Positions 18,707-29,400 are shown, counted from the first letter of the stretch. The stretch: 50,355 nt of DNA from Paracoccaceae bacterium (GCA_028284605.1 JANQRL010000005.1:1-50355); one strand, 5' to 3'. Notes: a model not told the origin generated them from the sequence alone. Numbers and translations: made by a program.

Positions 18707-20284
18707 ATGGGCGAGACGGGAACGAAGCCGACCGGTCACGGGATCGCTGCGGTCATCATGGATATGGACGGCGTGGTGACCGATACCGCCACGGCGCATT
18801 TCGCGTCCTGGAAAGCGGTGTTCGATGAGGTTCTGACCGCCCACGGCGATCCCACCCCCTTCTCCCAGCAGGACTATCTCACCCATGTCGACGGTATCCC
18901 GCGGCTCGACGGCATCCGCCAGTTCCTCAAGTCCCGCGGCATCTCCCTGCCCGAAGGCGATGGAGACGCGAGCGATCTGACGACGATCCGGGGTATCGGA
19001 GTGGAGAAGAACCGTCGCTTCAACGCCTGGCTCGACGAGAACCAGGTCCCGGCCTTCGACGATGCCCGGGCGCTGATTTCGGGCGTCAAACAGGCCGGGT
19101 TGCCGGTCGGGATCTTCTCGGCCAGCCGCAACGCCAAGAAGGTGCTGAAAAGCGCCGGGGTCGCCGATCTCTTCGACGTGACCATCGATGGCGAGGACAC
19201 TGCCGCACTGGGGCTGAAGCCGAAGCCCGATCCGGCGCAGCTTCTGGAGGCCGCGCGCCGGCTTGATGCGCCGCCGGATCGGACCGTTGTCATCGAGGAC
19301 GCCGTTTCGGGGGTGCGGGCCGGATCGGAGGGGCATTTCGGCCAGGTCATCGGCATCGACCGGCAGTCGGAGACCGACCCGAAACATCGCAGCGATCTGC
19401 GCGGGAACGGCGCCGATCTTGTGACCCGGGATCTGAGCCGGTTGCTCCTGCCCGGCGGCGCCGATCTCCGCACGCTCGACCACCTGCCGTCCGCCTGGGA
19501 CCATCTCGACGCAATCAAGGCACGGCTCGACGGGCGTCGCATCGCCGTCTTCTTCGATTATGACGGGACGCTTTCGCCCATCGTTACCGATTATCGCAAG
19601 GCGTTCCTCCCCGAGGCCACGGCGACCGATCTGCGCAGGCTGGCGGCGAAGGTGCCGGCGGCGATCATCAGCGGGCGCGATCTGGACGACGTGCGCCATC
19701 GGGTCGGGATCGAAGAAGTGATCTATTCTGGCAGCCATGGCTTCGACACCGTGGGCCCCGGCGGGTTCAGCGCGCGGCCCGATTTCGCCGAAGGGTTCCT
19801 GAGCGAGATCGCGACGGCGGGCGAGGCGCTGGCCGGCGCGGTCGCGGGCATTCCGGGCGCCAAGGTGGAGCGCAAGACCTTCTCCATCGCGATCCATTAC
19901 CGCGAGGTCGCCGACGCGGACGTGGTGCCGCTCGAAGACGCGGTGGACACGGTGGTTGAAGCCCATGAGAACCTGCGCAAAGGGCGCGGCAAGAAGGTCT
20001 TCGAGATTCAGCCCCGGGCCGACTGGGACAAGGGCCGCGCCGTGGCCTGGCTCCTCGAGAACACGCCGCTTGGCGAGGGCGATCCGGTGCCGCTCTTCCT
20101 CGGCGACGACCTGACCGACGAGGATGCGTTCGGCGCGCTCGGGCCGCAGGGGCTCAGCCTCGTGGTGCGCGGTAGTGGGCGGATTACGTTGGCAGACTAC
20201 GCTCTGGCCGACACCGAGGATGTGCGGCGCTTCGTGGCCTGGCTCGCCGACCGAGCGGAAAACGGTGCGGAGGGGGACGGATGA
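18707..20284 (+). CDS. Fused beta-phosphoglucomutase-like HAD / trehalose-6-phosphate phosphatase
   Basis: 525 residues with two HAD-type catalytic domains. Residues about 12-250 resemble beta-phosphoglucomutase: DMDGVVTD with D19 and D21, SASRN, KPKPDP and VIEDAVSGVRAG. Residues about 278-520 are an OtsB-type trehalose-6-phosphate phosphatase: FFDYDGTLSP with D284 and D286, ISGRD, GSHGF and LGDDLTDEDAF. Both active sites look intact. The stop overlaps the start of the GH65 gene (ATGA), so the two are coupled. The same three-domain order exists as one chain in mycobacterial OtsB1 (Rv2006). The start at 18707 follows a GGGGAAGGG stretch. Confidence 0.9.
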   Translation: MGETGTKPTGHGIAAVIMDMDGVVTDTATAHFASWKAVFDEVLTAHGDPTPFSQQDYLTHVDGIPRLDGIRQFLKSRGISLPEGDGDASDLTTIRGIGVEKNRRFNAWLDENQVPAFDDARALISGVKQAGLPVGIFSASRNAKKVLKSAGVADLFDVTIDGEDTAALGLKPKPDPAQLLEAARRLDAPPDRTVVIEDAVSGVRAGSEGHFGQVIGIDRQSETDPKHRSDLRGNGADLVTRDLSRLLLPGGADLRTLDHLPSAWDHLDAIKARLDGRRIAVFFDYDGTLSPIVTDYRKAFLPEATATDLRRLAAKVPAAIISGRDLDDVRHRVGIEEVIYSGSHGFDTVGPGGFSARPDFAEGFLSEIATAGEALAGAVAGIPGAKVERKTFSIAIHYREVADADVVPLEDAVDTVVEAHENLRKGRGKKVFEIQPRADWDKGRAVAWLLENTPLGEGDPVPLFLGDDLTDEDAFGALGPQGLSLVVRGSGRITLADYALADTEDVRRFVAWLADRAENGAEGDG

Positions 20285-22689
20285 AGGACTGGCAGCTCAG
20301 CTACCGGGGTTATGACCCGGAGACCGAGACCCTGCGCGAAACGCTCTGCGCGATCGGTAACGGCTTCATCGTCTCGCGCGCCTGCGCCCCCGATGCCGTC
20401 GCGAGCGAGCACCATTACCCGGGCACCTATATGTCGGGCGGCTATAACCGGCTGACCTCAAAGGTCGGCGAGCACGAGATCGAGAACGAAGACCTCGTGA
20501 ACCTGCCGAACTGGCTGCCGCTTTCGATCCGGATCGGCGGGGGCGACTGGCTGGGCCCCGAGAACGTCGAATACGTCGACTATGCCCAGGATCTCGACAT
20601 CAAGGCCGGGGTGCTGCGGCGGGTGCTGCGGCTGAAGGATGCCGAAGGCCGGATCACCCGGTGGGAGGAGCAGCGCATCGTCTCGATGGACGACGCGCGC
20701 GTCGCGGCGCTGTCGGTTACGCTGACCGCCGAGAACTGGTCCGGGCCGATGAGCGTCCGGGCGGCGGTGGATGGCGGGGTCATCAACTGGGGCGTGGCGC
20801 GCTACCGGCAGCTCGACGGGCGCCATCTGGAAACCCTGCATACCGAGGCGGACGGCAAGGGCCTGATCGCGCTCCGCTCCCGATTCCGCCAGGCCAGGCG
20901 CGAAGTGGCGCTGGCGGCCCGCACGACGGTCACGCTAGGCGAAACGGCCATGGCGCCCACCCGGTCAGGGGCGGATGAGGCCGTGGCCTGGGATGAATTC
21001 GATCTGGAGATGACGGAGGGCGCCGAAGCCCGGATCGAAAAGATCGCGATCTATGTCGACAGCAAGGACAACGGCATCACCGAACCGCTGATGGATGCCC
21101 GCGATCTGGCGGCGGAGGTGGACGGGTTCGACACGCTGCTGGCCAGCCACAGCCGCGCCTGGGCCCATCTCTGGGAGGAATTCGACCTCCGGATGGAGAG
21201 CGAGGCCAACGACACCGCGCAGATGAACCTGCGGCTGCACATCTCTCACCTCCTCCAGACCGCCTCGCGGCATTCGGTCGGGCGCGATGTGGGCATTCCG
21301 CCCCGGGGCTGGAACGGCGAAGCCTATCGCGGTCATATCATGTGGGACGAGCTCTTCATCTTCCCCTACCTGACGCTCCGCAAGCCGCTCCTGACCCGCT
21401 CCCTCCTCGTCTACCGCCACCGCCGCCTGAACGCCGCGCGCGAAGCCGCGAAGGCCACCGGCGCCCGTGGCGCGATGTTCCCGTGGATGAGCGGCTCGAA
21501 CGGGCGGGAAGAGACCCAGCTTCTGCACCTGAACCCGAAATCCGGGCGCTGGAACCCGGACAACACCTGGCGCCAGCGCCATGTCGGCGCCGCCGTGGCC
21601 TATAATGTCTGGCAGTACATTCAGGCCACCTACGATCTGCAATTCGTGCGCGATTACGGCGCCGAGCTGTTCCTCGAGATCGCCCGGTTCTGGGGCAGCA
21701 TCGCCGAGACGCGCAGCGACGGCCGCTACGACATCCGCGGCGTCATGGGCCCTGACGAGTTCCACACCGCCTATCCCGGTCGCGACCCGAACACCGATGG
21801 CGGGCTCGACAACAACGCCTATACCAATGTCATGGCCGCCTGGATCCTCGCCCGGGCCGAGGACATGCTCGACTTTCTGGGCGAGGATGAGCGGCGCCGG
21901 CTCTGCGAGCGGCTGGACATCACCGTGGAGGAGCGCCGCCACTGGCTCGATGTCAGCCGCGGCCTCTACCTCGAATTCAGCGAGGACGGCATCCTCAGCC
22001 AATTCGAGGGCTACGGCGCGCTTCAGGAACTCGATTGGGACCGGCTCAACGCGCAATACGAAGACACCCACCGCATCGACCGGATCCTGGAGGCCGAGGG
22101 CGACGACCCGAACAATTACAAGGTCTCCAAACAGGCCGATCTCCTGATGCTCTTCTACCTCTTCAGCAGCGAGGAGATGGGGCAGCTCTTCAATCAGCTC
22201 GGCTATGCCTTCGCGCCGGAGATGATCGGCCGGAACATCGAGTACTACATGCAGCGGACCTCCCACGGCTCGACGCTGAGCAAGCTGGTCCATGCCTGGG
22301 TCCTGGCCCGGGCCGACCGACACCGGTCCTGGCAACTCGCACTTCAGGCGCTCAACAGCGATATCGGCGACGTACAGGGCGGCACCACGTCCGAGGGCGT
22401 CCATCTCGGCGCCATGGCCGGCACGGTCGATCTCGTGCAGCGCTGCTATACCGGGCTCGAGATGCGCGGCGGCGCCCTGCGGTTCAATCCGCGCCTGCCC
22501 GAAGAGGTGTCGCGGCTGATCTCGACGGTGCGTTACCGGGGCCAGATCCTCGATATCGAAGTGACGCGGGAAGAGCTGGTCGTCGCTAGCCGGGTCATCA
22601 CCGCCGCCCCGGTCACCATCGCCTATCGCGGCCAGTTCCGCGAGATCACCCCGGGTCAGCGGGTCCGGTTCCGGCTCTTCGCCCAGTAA
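20281..22689 (+). CDS. Glycoside hydrolase family 65 phosphorylase (trehalose/kojibiose/maltose type)
   Basis: 802 residues, the full GH65 architecture: N-terminal beta-sandwich, (alpha/alpha)6 barrel and a small C-terminal beta domain. The general acid is E493 in MGPDEFHTAY. KQADLLMLFYLF and the phosphate-binding RTSHGSTLS are present, so phosphorolysis rather than hydrolysis is expected, giving beta-glucose-1-phosphate plus glucose or a glucose phosphate. Coupling to a TPP/beta-PGM fusion points to trehalose or trehalose-6-phosphate as substrate, but the linkage specificity cannot be read with confidence. The start overlaps the previous stop by ATGA. Confidence 0.9.
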   Translation: MKDWQLSYRGYDPETETLRETLCAIGNGFIVSRACAPDAVASEHHYPGTYMSGGYNRLTSKVGEHEIENEDLVNLPNWLPLSIRIGGGDWLGPENVEYVDYAQDLDIKAGVLRRVLRLKDAEGRITRWEEQRIVSMDDARVAALSVTLTAENWSGPMSVRAAVDGGVINWGVARYRQLDGRHLETLHTEADGKGLIALRSRFRQARREVALAARTTVTLGETAMAPTRSGADEAVAWDEFDLEMTEGAEARIEKIAIYVDSKDNGITEPLMDARDLAAEVDGFDTLLASHSRAWAHLWEEFDLRMESEANDTAQMNLRLHISHLLQTASRHSVGRDVGIPPRGWNGEAYRGHIMWDELFIFPYLTLRKPLLTRSLLVYRHRRLNAAREAAKATGARGAMFPWMSGSNGREETQLLHLNPKSGRWNPDNTWRQRHVGAAVAYNVWQYIQATYDLQFVRDYGAELFLEIARFWGSIAETRSDGRYDIRGVMGPDEFHTAYPGRDPNTDGGLDNNAYTNVMAAWILARAEDMLDFLGEDERRRLCERLDITVEERRHWLDVSRGLYLEFSEDGILSQFEGYGALQELDWDRLNAQYEDTHRIDRILEAEGDDPNNYKVSKQADLLMLFYLFSSEEMGQLFNQLGYAFAPEMIGRNIEYYMQRTSHGSTLSKLVHAWVLARADRHRSWQLALQALNSDIGDVQGGTTSEGVHLGAMAGTVDLVQRCYTGLEMRGGALRFNPRLPEEVSRLISTVRYRGQILDIEVTREELVVASRVITAAPVTIAYRGQFREITPGQRVRFRLFAQ

Positions 22690-23007
22690 CACACGGCGCG
22701 ATCCTGCGCGCGGCTCGGTCGGCCCGGGCGCGACGGCCCGTCGACGGGCCGGGTCCACGCGCTTGTCCAAGCGCGTCTCAAAGCGCCGTCGACGGCGCTT
22801 CAGTAAGGCGCGTCGACGCGCCTTCCCCTCCTGACACGGCGCGGTCGCCCGGACGGCAGACCGCGTGCTTTCGCTCCGACCGGTATCCAATGCCAGGCCG
22901 AGCCGTCTCAGCAGATCTGATCGGGGATGAACCCATCCTGGAGCGTTTGAAATCGGTCATTGTGGCTTCGGATCATCTGAGCTTCCGCCCCGCGAAGGAT
23001 CGCGGAC
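22690..23007. other. Gap holding the first palindrome array
   Basis: No gene is seen. The array at 22733-22824 takes up the first part. The remainder (22825-23007) is unremarkable, with one 17-base near-direct repeat (22872-22888 and 23024-23040, one mismatch) whose second copy lies inside the following pseudogene. Confidence 0.5.
22733..22824. repeat. Array of four 20-bp palindromes, 24-bp period
   Basis: Four successive self-complementary units start at 22733, 22757, 22781 and 22805, exactly 24 bases apart, each 20 bases long with 4-base spacers. Three are centred on GTCGAC; the second is centred on TTGTCCAA. The first loses pairing at its outermost two positions and the second has two unpaired central bases; the other two are perfect. 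The four units differ in sequence from one another, so the conserved property is self-complementarity and spacing. The array follows the GH65 stop. Confidence 0.85.
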
Positions 23008-23880
23008 ATGACGCGCCACGATCCGCTCCGACCGGCATCCGGCGCCGCCCCCGCGATCCGTTCCGACGCCGGCCGTAGCTGGCACGGTGCCAGGATAGAG
23101 GATGCCCTGGCGGCGCGCGTCGCCGCGCCGGGCGGGCTGAGCCGCTAAGAGGCCGAGATGCGGCTCGCCGCACAGGGCGAGATCCGCCCGACCGAGGCGC
23201 CCCTTGCCAGGCCTCCGCTGCGCCTTTTGCGGCAGTTTCAGAACCTTCCGATCTATGTCTGCTTGGGGCTGCCGCGGTCATCGCGATGCTGCTATTCGGG
23301 CTGACGCAGCCGATCACCCCGATCCAGATCCACTGGGGCAACATGGTCAGCTCCGTCGTCCTCGCCATGGCGCTGGCCTTCGAGGGACAGGAGCCGGGCC
23401 TCATCGAGCGGCTACCCCGGCGCAGCGTCGAGCAGACCCTGTCGCGTTTCGTGCTATGGCGGGTCGGCTTCGTTTCGCTGCTGTTCTTCGCCGGCATCGT
23501 CGGCATGTTCACCCTCGCCGAGGCGCGCGGCGCGACGCTTGAAGAGGCGCGCACCATCGCCGTCAACACCCTCGTCGTGATGGAGATCTTCTATCTCTTC
23601 TCGGTCCGATTCCTGAACGGCAGCTCGCTGATGGTCCAGGCGATCCTCGGCATCCGGTCGGTCCTGATCGCCATCGCGGCGGTCACCGTGCTGCAATTCG
23701 GCTTCACTTACACGCCGTTCATGGAGGCGTTCTTCGATACCCGGCCGGTCGGGCTCGCCGACGGGCTCATGGTGCTTGCCGTCGGTCCGGTGCCGATCGG
23801 CATCCTGGAGGCGGAGAAACGGGTTCCGCACCGGCATGCCGGTGCCAAGGCTGCCGTGGCGGAGTGGACCCGTGCCGGAG
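23008..23880 (+). pseudogene. Decayed cation-transporting P-type ATPase, core deleted
   Basis: The N-terminal segment from ATG 23008 reads like the cation-ATPase N-domain (WHGARIEDALAA, GGLSR) but meets an in-frame TAA at 23146-23148. The same frame continues EAEMRLAA and LRLLRQFQNLPIYV, then one missing base near 23260 shifts the frame to LGAAAVIAMLLFGL. That helix runs directly into the C-terminal helices (TPIQIHWGNMVSSVVLAM, ALAFEGQEPGL, ending near GILEAEKR). The whole catalytic core, including the DKTG phosphorylation site, is absent, several hundred residues compared with intact family members. No function is expected. Confidence 0.85.
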
Positions 23881-23966
23881 GCTGGCGTCGATCCGGGACG
23901 ACCCGTCGACCGGGCCGGCGCGGCCGACATTGCGCTCCGGGGCCCTCATCGGCGATAGCTCAGCGG

Positions 23967-25163
23967 ATGACACGGCCCTTTCTCGACAATCGGCGCGCCA
24001 AGCGCCTGTTTCTCGACCGCCACCTCCTGCTGCGCCCGGGATCGGGGCCTGGGCGGGGCGCCGATCTCGACGGCGTGCTGGACGCCCTCGGCTTCGTCCA
24101 GGTCGACAGCGTCAACACGCTCGCCCGCGCCCATGACCTGATCCTGTGGTCGCGCCGGGGCCGATATCGGCCGAGGGCCCTCGAAACCCTCGTCGCGCGC
24201 CGGCGGAGCGCGTTCGAGCACTGGACCCACGACGCCGCGGTGATCCCGATGGCGTTCTATCCGATGTGGCGGCTCAAGTTTGCCCGCGACGAGGCACGGA
24301 TGCGGGCGCGTTGGCCGGCGGCGCGGCGCGAGGGATGGCACGGCGAGATCGACAATGTGCTGCGCCACATCGCCGATCACGGTCCGGCCTGCTCGCGCGA
24401 TGTCGGCGGCGACGAGACCAGAGGGGCGTCCGGCTGGTGGGACTGGCACCCGTCGAAGACCGCCCTCGAGTTCCTGTGGCGGTCCGGCCGGCTGGCCGTC
24501 TGCCACCGTCGCGGCTTTCGCAAGTTCTACGACCTCACCGAGCGGGTGATTCCGGCCGAGCAGCGCGCCCGGAGCCGCGACGATGACGAAATCGTCGATT
24601 GGGCGATGTCGGAGGCGCTGCGCCGGCTCGGCTTCGGGACCAGTGGTGAGCTGGCTGCCTTCTTCGAGATCGCGACGCGGGACGAGGCGAAGACCTGGTG
24701 CGCGGCGGCGCTTTCGGAGGGGCGCATCATCGAGGCCGAGATCGGCATGGCGGACGGATCGCGGCGGCGCAGCTTCACCACCGAGGCGCTGCTCGACGAG
24801 GCCGCCACCTTGCCGGACCCGACGGCGCGGGTGCGCCTGCTGTCGCCGTTCGATCCGGCCCTGCGGGATCGGGCCCGGGCCGAGCGTCTGTTCGGCTTCC
24901 ACTACCGGATCGAGATCTTCGTCCCCGAGGCGAAACGGCGCTACGGCTATTATGTCTTTCCGGTGTTGCAGGGCGAGAGGGTGATCGGCCGGATCGACGC
25001 CAGACGGGCCGACGACGCGCTCGCCGTCGCCGCGTTCTGGCCGGAGAGCGGCGTGCGGACGGGAAAGGCGCGCAGGTCCGGTCTGATGTCGGAACTCGAC
25101 CGGGTCGCACGCCTCGTCGGGGTGCAGGGTGTCGGATTCTCCGAAGGCTGGCTCAGGGCGTGA
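23967..25163 (+). CDS. YcaQ-family winged-helix DNA glycosylase
   Basis: 398 residues, HTH_42/YcaQ family with tandem winged helices. FVQVDSVNTLARAHDLILWSR contains the QVD triplet that matches the QxD active-site motif reported for Escherichia coli YcaQ, so excision of alkylated bases or unhooking of interstrand crosslinks is a reasonable prediction. YYVFPVLQGERVIGRID near the C-terminus is also family-typical. ATG 23967 gives the expected N-terminus but lacks a clear ribosome-binding site. The frame stays open back through the ATPase remnant, so upstream translation could run into it. Confidence 0.83.
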   Translation: MTRPFLDNRRAKRLFLDRHLLLRPGSGPGRGADLDGVLDALGFVQVDSVNTLARAHDLILWSRRGRYRPRALETLVARRRSAFEHWTHDAAVIPMAFYPMWRLKFARDEARMRARWPAARREGWHGEIDNVLRHIADHGPACSRDVGGDETRGASGWWDWHPSKTALEFLWRSGRLAVCHRRGFRKFYDLTERVIPAEQRARSRDDDEIVDWAMSEALRRLGFGTSGELAAFFEIATRDEAKTWCAAALSEGRIIEAEIGMADGSRRRSFTTEALLDEAATLPDPTARVRLLSPFDPALRDRARAERLFGFHYRIEIFVPEAKRRYGYYVFPVLQGERVIGRIDARRADDALAVAAFWPESGVRTGKARRSGLMSELDRVARLVGVQGVGFSEGWLRA

Positions 25164-25325
25164 TGCCAGATCGCGGCCACCGACCGCCGCACTGCACGCG
25201 CCCGGCCTTCGCATTTGTGAGATCGGCCAAGTTCTATCTGTCCATCGCCGTGGCTCTCGACTAGATGAGGCGAAGACTGATCAAGATGCGCCCGGGCGAG
25301 GCGCCGCAATCAGGAGCAGCAAGAA

Positions 25326-26477
25326 ATGGCACCGACCGACCCCGACCGCAAAGCCCTGGACTTCGAGGGCGATCCCCGGGCCTCCCGGTCGACATGGGCG
25401 GCCGCGGTCATTCTGCTCGCGGTTCTCGCCTGGATGGTCAGCGGGTTCGTGCTGCCGGGGGAAGAGGCGCCGACTGCGGAGCGCGGCGCCCTCCCCGCCC
25501 CGGTCTCTGTGGCGACCCGGACATCGACGGCGGCGCCGGTGACCCTGTTCTTTCAGGCCGAAGGTCAGGCCCAGCCCGATCGCGATACCGCGATCCGTGC
25601 GGAGGCGGCAGGTGAAGTGTCGGAGGTGCTGATCGCCAAGGGGGCAGATGTCGGCAAGGGCGATCTGATCGCCCGGCTCGATACCGGTCAGGCGGAGGCG
25701 GACCTCAACCGCGCCAGCCGCGAGCTGGAGCGGGCGCAGCGGGAATTCGACAATGCGACCGCGCTTCTCGAACGCGGCGTCGCCACCGCGGATCGTGTCG
25801 CCCAGGCCCGGGCGACGCTCGCCGCCGCCGAGGCGCAGGTGGTCGAGACAGAGGAGGCCCTGCGCGATGCCCGCATCGTGGCGCCGTTCGCGGGCCGGAT
25901 CGAGAACCTCTCCCTCGATGCCGGCGAATTTGTCTCCGCCGGGGCCGAGGTCGGACGGATCGTCGACAACCGGCCCCTGACCGTTGCCTTGCAGGTCCCA
26001 CAGCAGGCCCTGAACCAGGTCAGGAACGGACAGATCGCGCAGATCGCCTTCATCACCGGCGAGACGCGGGAGGGCACGGTCAGTTTCGTGGGCACCTCCG
26101 CCTCCACCGATACAAGAACGTTTCTCGCCGAAATCGACGTGCCCAATGCCGATGGCGCCATCCCGGCCGGCATCTCGGCCGAGATCCGCATCCCGACCGG
26201 CGAAGCGAACGCGCATTTCATCTCGCCCTCCATCGTCTCGCTCAGCCCGAGCGGCGAGATCGGGGTCAAGGTGGTCGAAGACGGGCTGGTGCGGTTTCAC
26301 ACCATCGAGATCGCACGGGCGGAGATCGACGGCATCTGGGTGACCGGTCTGCCCGACACGGTGGAGCTGATCACCGTCGGCCAGGGCTTCGTCCGCGATG
26401 GCGAGGCGGTCCGGACCCGGGCCGAGATCGCCACGGGCGGCGGCGCCGGCGATGCGACGACTGAGGCCACGCAATGA
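25326..26477 (+). CDS. RND efflux periplasmic adaptor (HlyD/MFP family)
   Basis: 383 residues. One N-terminal helix (about 24-44) anchors it in the inner membrane. The order is a lipoyl-like half (IRAEAAGEVSEVLIAKG), a helical hairpin rich in Ala/Glu (about 115-170), the second lipoyl half (RIVAPFAGRIENL) and beta-barrel and membrane-proximal domains. It links the RND pump downstream to an outer-membrane channel that is not encoded nearby. The stop overlaps the pump start (ATGA). GGAG nine bases before the ATG supports the start. Confidence 0.92.
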   Translation: MAPTDPDRKALDFEGDPRASRSTWAAAVILLAVLAWMVSGFVLPGEEAPTAERGALPAPVSVATRTSTAAPVTLFFQAEGQAQPDRDTAIRAEAAGEVSEVLIAKGADVGKGDLIARLDTGQAEADLNRASRELERAQREFDNATALLERGVATADRVAQARATLAAAEAQVVETEEALRDARIVAPFAGRIENLSLDAGEFVSAGAEVGRIVDNRPLTVALQVPQQALNQVRNGQIAQIAFITGETREGTVSFVGTSASTDTRTFLAEIDVPNADGAIPAGISAEIRIPTGEANAHFISPSIVSLSPSGEIGVKVVEDGLVRFHTIEIARAEIDGIWVTGLPDTVELITVGQGFVRDGEAVRTRAEIATGGGAGDATTEATQ

Positions 26478-29400
26478 GGGCGTTGATCGACGCCGCATTC
26501 CGGCGCAGCCGGGTCGTGGTCATGGCGCTGGTCATGATCCTGGCGGTCGGCGCCTATGCCTATATCTCGATCCCGAAGGAGGCGAACCCGGAAGTTCCGC
26601 TGCCGCTGGTCTATGTCTCGACCGGGCTCGACGGGATCAGCCCGACCGATGCCGAACGTCTGCTGCTGGAGCCGATGGAGGCGGAGTTCGGCGCCATCGC
26701 CGATCTTCAGAAGATGTCGAGCGACGCGGTCGAGGGATTCGCGAGCGTTCAGCTGGAGTTCGAGGCGGGCGGCGATATCGACGAAGCCCTCGACAAGGTG
26801 CGCGAGGCGGCCGACCGGGTGGAGGGCGAACTGCCCGCCAATGCCAACGAAATCCGTATCACCGAGATCAACACGGCGCTCTTCCCCATCATCACCGCCG
26901 TCCTTTCGGGTCCGGTGCCGGAACGGACGCTGAACCAGTTGGCCGAAGACATGCGGGAGGCGCTCGAAGGGCTGCCGGGCGTTCTGGAGGTGGAGATCGG
27001 CGGCGCGCGCGACGAGTTCCTCGAAGTGCTGATCGACCCCACGGTGTTCCAGACCTACAATCTCAGCTTCGAGGAGGTGATCGGCCAGCTCCGGCGCAAC
27101 AATCAGCTGATCGCGGCCGGCGCGATCGAGACCGGCGGTGGGCGTATCGTGCTCAAGGTGCCCGGCCTGATCGAGGGCCTCGAAGACGTGCTGTCGATGC
27201 CGATCAAGGTGCGCGATGACACCGTCATCACCTTCGAGGATGTCGCCACCGTTCGCCGCGCCTTCGAGGACCCGACCGGATTCGCCCGAATCGACGGCCA
27301 GCCGGCCCTCGCCCTCGAGGTGACCAAGCGCTCCGGCGCCAACATCATCGATACGGTCGCCGAGGTGCGGACCACGGTCGCCGCGCTGCGCGCCGACTGG
27401 CCCGACAGCGTCGAGGTGACCTATCTCCAGGATCAGAGCGAACTGGTCGATACGCTGCTCTCGGATCTGGAGGCCAACGTCATCGCGGCGGTGATCCTGG
27501 TGATGATCGTGATCGTCTTCGCCCTCGGCCTGCGCTCGGCGATCCTCGTGGGCCTGGCGATCCCGGGCGCCTTTCTCGCGGGCGTCACCGCGCTCTGGGC
27601 GATGGACTACACGATGAACATCGTCGTGCTGTTCTCGCTGATCCTCGTCGTGGGGATGCTGGTGGATGGCGCCATCGTGACCACCGAGCTAGCCGATCGC
27701 CAGCTTCAGGAGGGCGCGACCGCGAGAGCGGCCTATGCCTTTGCCGCCAAGCGGATGTCGCTGCCGATCATCGCATCGACCGCGACCACGCTCAGCGTGT
27801 TCTTTCCGCTGCTGTTCTGGTCGGGTCTGGTCGGGGAATTCATGAAGTTCCTGCCGATCACGGTCATCTTGACGCTCTTCGCCTCGCTCTTCATGGCGCT
27901 GATCTTCATCCCTGTCGTCGGCGGACTCATCGGCCGGCGCCAGCCCCAGAGCGCCAGGGCGAAGGCGGCGCTCCATGCCGCCGAATTCGGCGACCCGCGC
28001 GAGATCGGCGGCGCCACCGGCGCCTATATGCGGCTCCTGCACTGGGCGGTGCTGCGCCCGGGGGCGACCGTGCTGCTCGCGCTGGCGCTGCTGATCGGCG
28101 GCTTTTCGCTTTACGGCCAGTTCGGCCGCGGCGTGACCTTCTTCCCCGAGGTCGAACCCGAATTCATGCAGGTGCAGGTCCGCGCCCGCGACAATTTCTC
28201 GATCTGGGAGCGCGATGCGCTGGTGCGCGCGGTGGAGGACAGGCTTCTGGCCTTCGACGAGATCGAGAGTGTCTATGCCCGCTCGACGATGAGTGCCGGT
28301 CAGGGCGACGAAGAGACCATCGGCATCCTGCAACTCGACCTGATCGAATGGGACGAACGCCGCACGGCCGCGGTGATCGGCGAGGACATCCGCGAAGCGG
28401 TCGGCGACATCGCCGGGATCGACGTGCAGGTCCAGACCGAGAGCGGCGGCCCGACCACCGGAAAGCCGGTCAATCTCGAGATACGCGCCCGGGATCCGGC
28501 GACCCAGGACGCGGCGGTGCAGCAGGCCCTCGGCCTGATGGCGGAGATCGGCGGCTTCACCGACGTCACCGACACACGGCCCCTGCCCGGCGTCGAGGTG
28601 TCGATCCTGGTCGACCGGGAAGAGGCGGCGCGGTTCGGCGCCGATGTCAGCCTTCTGGGTCAGGCGGTGCAGCTTCTGACCCAGGGCATCACCATCGCCG
28701 ATTACCGGCCCGACGACGTCGACGGAACGCTCGACATCCGGGTCCGCTTTCCGCGCGAGGAACGCTCGCTCTCGGAGCTGGGCAATCTCCGGGTGCCGAC
28801 CGCCACCGGGCTGGTGCCGATCTCCAACTTCGTCGCCTTCGCGCCGACCGAGCGGGTCGGCACGATCCGGCGGATCGACGAACGCCGGGTCGTCACCATC
28901 GAGGCCAATGTCGGCCCGGGCGTCCTGGTCAACGACCAGACCCTGGCACTTCAGGCCGCGCTCGACGCCGCCGACCTGCCCGACGGCGTGACCTATGGCT
29001 TTGCCGGCGAGGCCGAAGATCAGGTCGAGGCGATGACCTTCCTGATCGGCGCCTTCGTCGCGGCGATCTTTCTGATGGCGGTGATCCTGGTGCTGCAATT
29101 CAACAGCTTCTACCAGGCTTTCATCGTGATGAGCGCCATCGTCTTCTCGATTGCCGGAGTGCTGCTCGGATTGCTGTTGACCGGCCGGCCGTTCGGCGTC
29201 GTGATGGGCGGGATCGGCGTCATCGCCCTGGCCGGGATCGTGGTGAACAACAATATCGTGCTGATCGACACCTATAACGACCTCAAGCGCGCCGGCCAGT
29301 CGCCACTCGAGGCCGTGCTGCGAACCGGGGCGCAGCGTCTCCGCCCGGTGGTGCTGACCTCGGTGACCACGGCGCTCGGCCTCATGCCCATGGTGATCGG

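Noticed and set aside
22872-23040. 17-base near-direct repeat (one mismatch)
   Set aside because: Only two copies with unrelated flanks, one inside a pseudogene; could be chance or a trace of decay.
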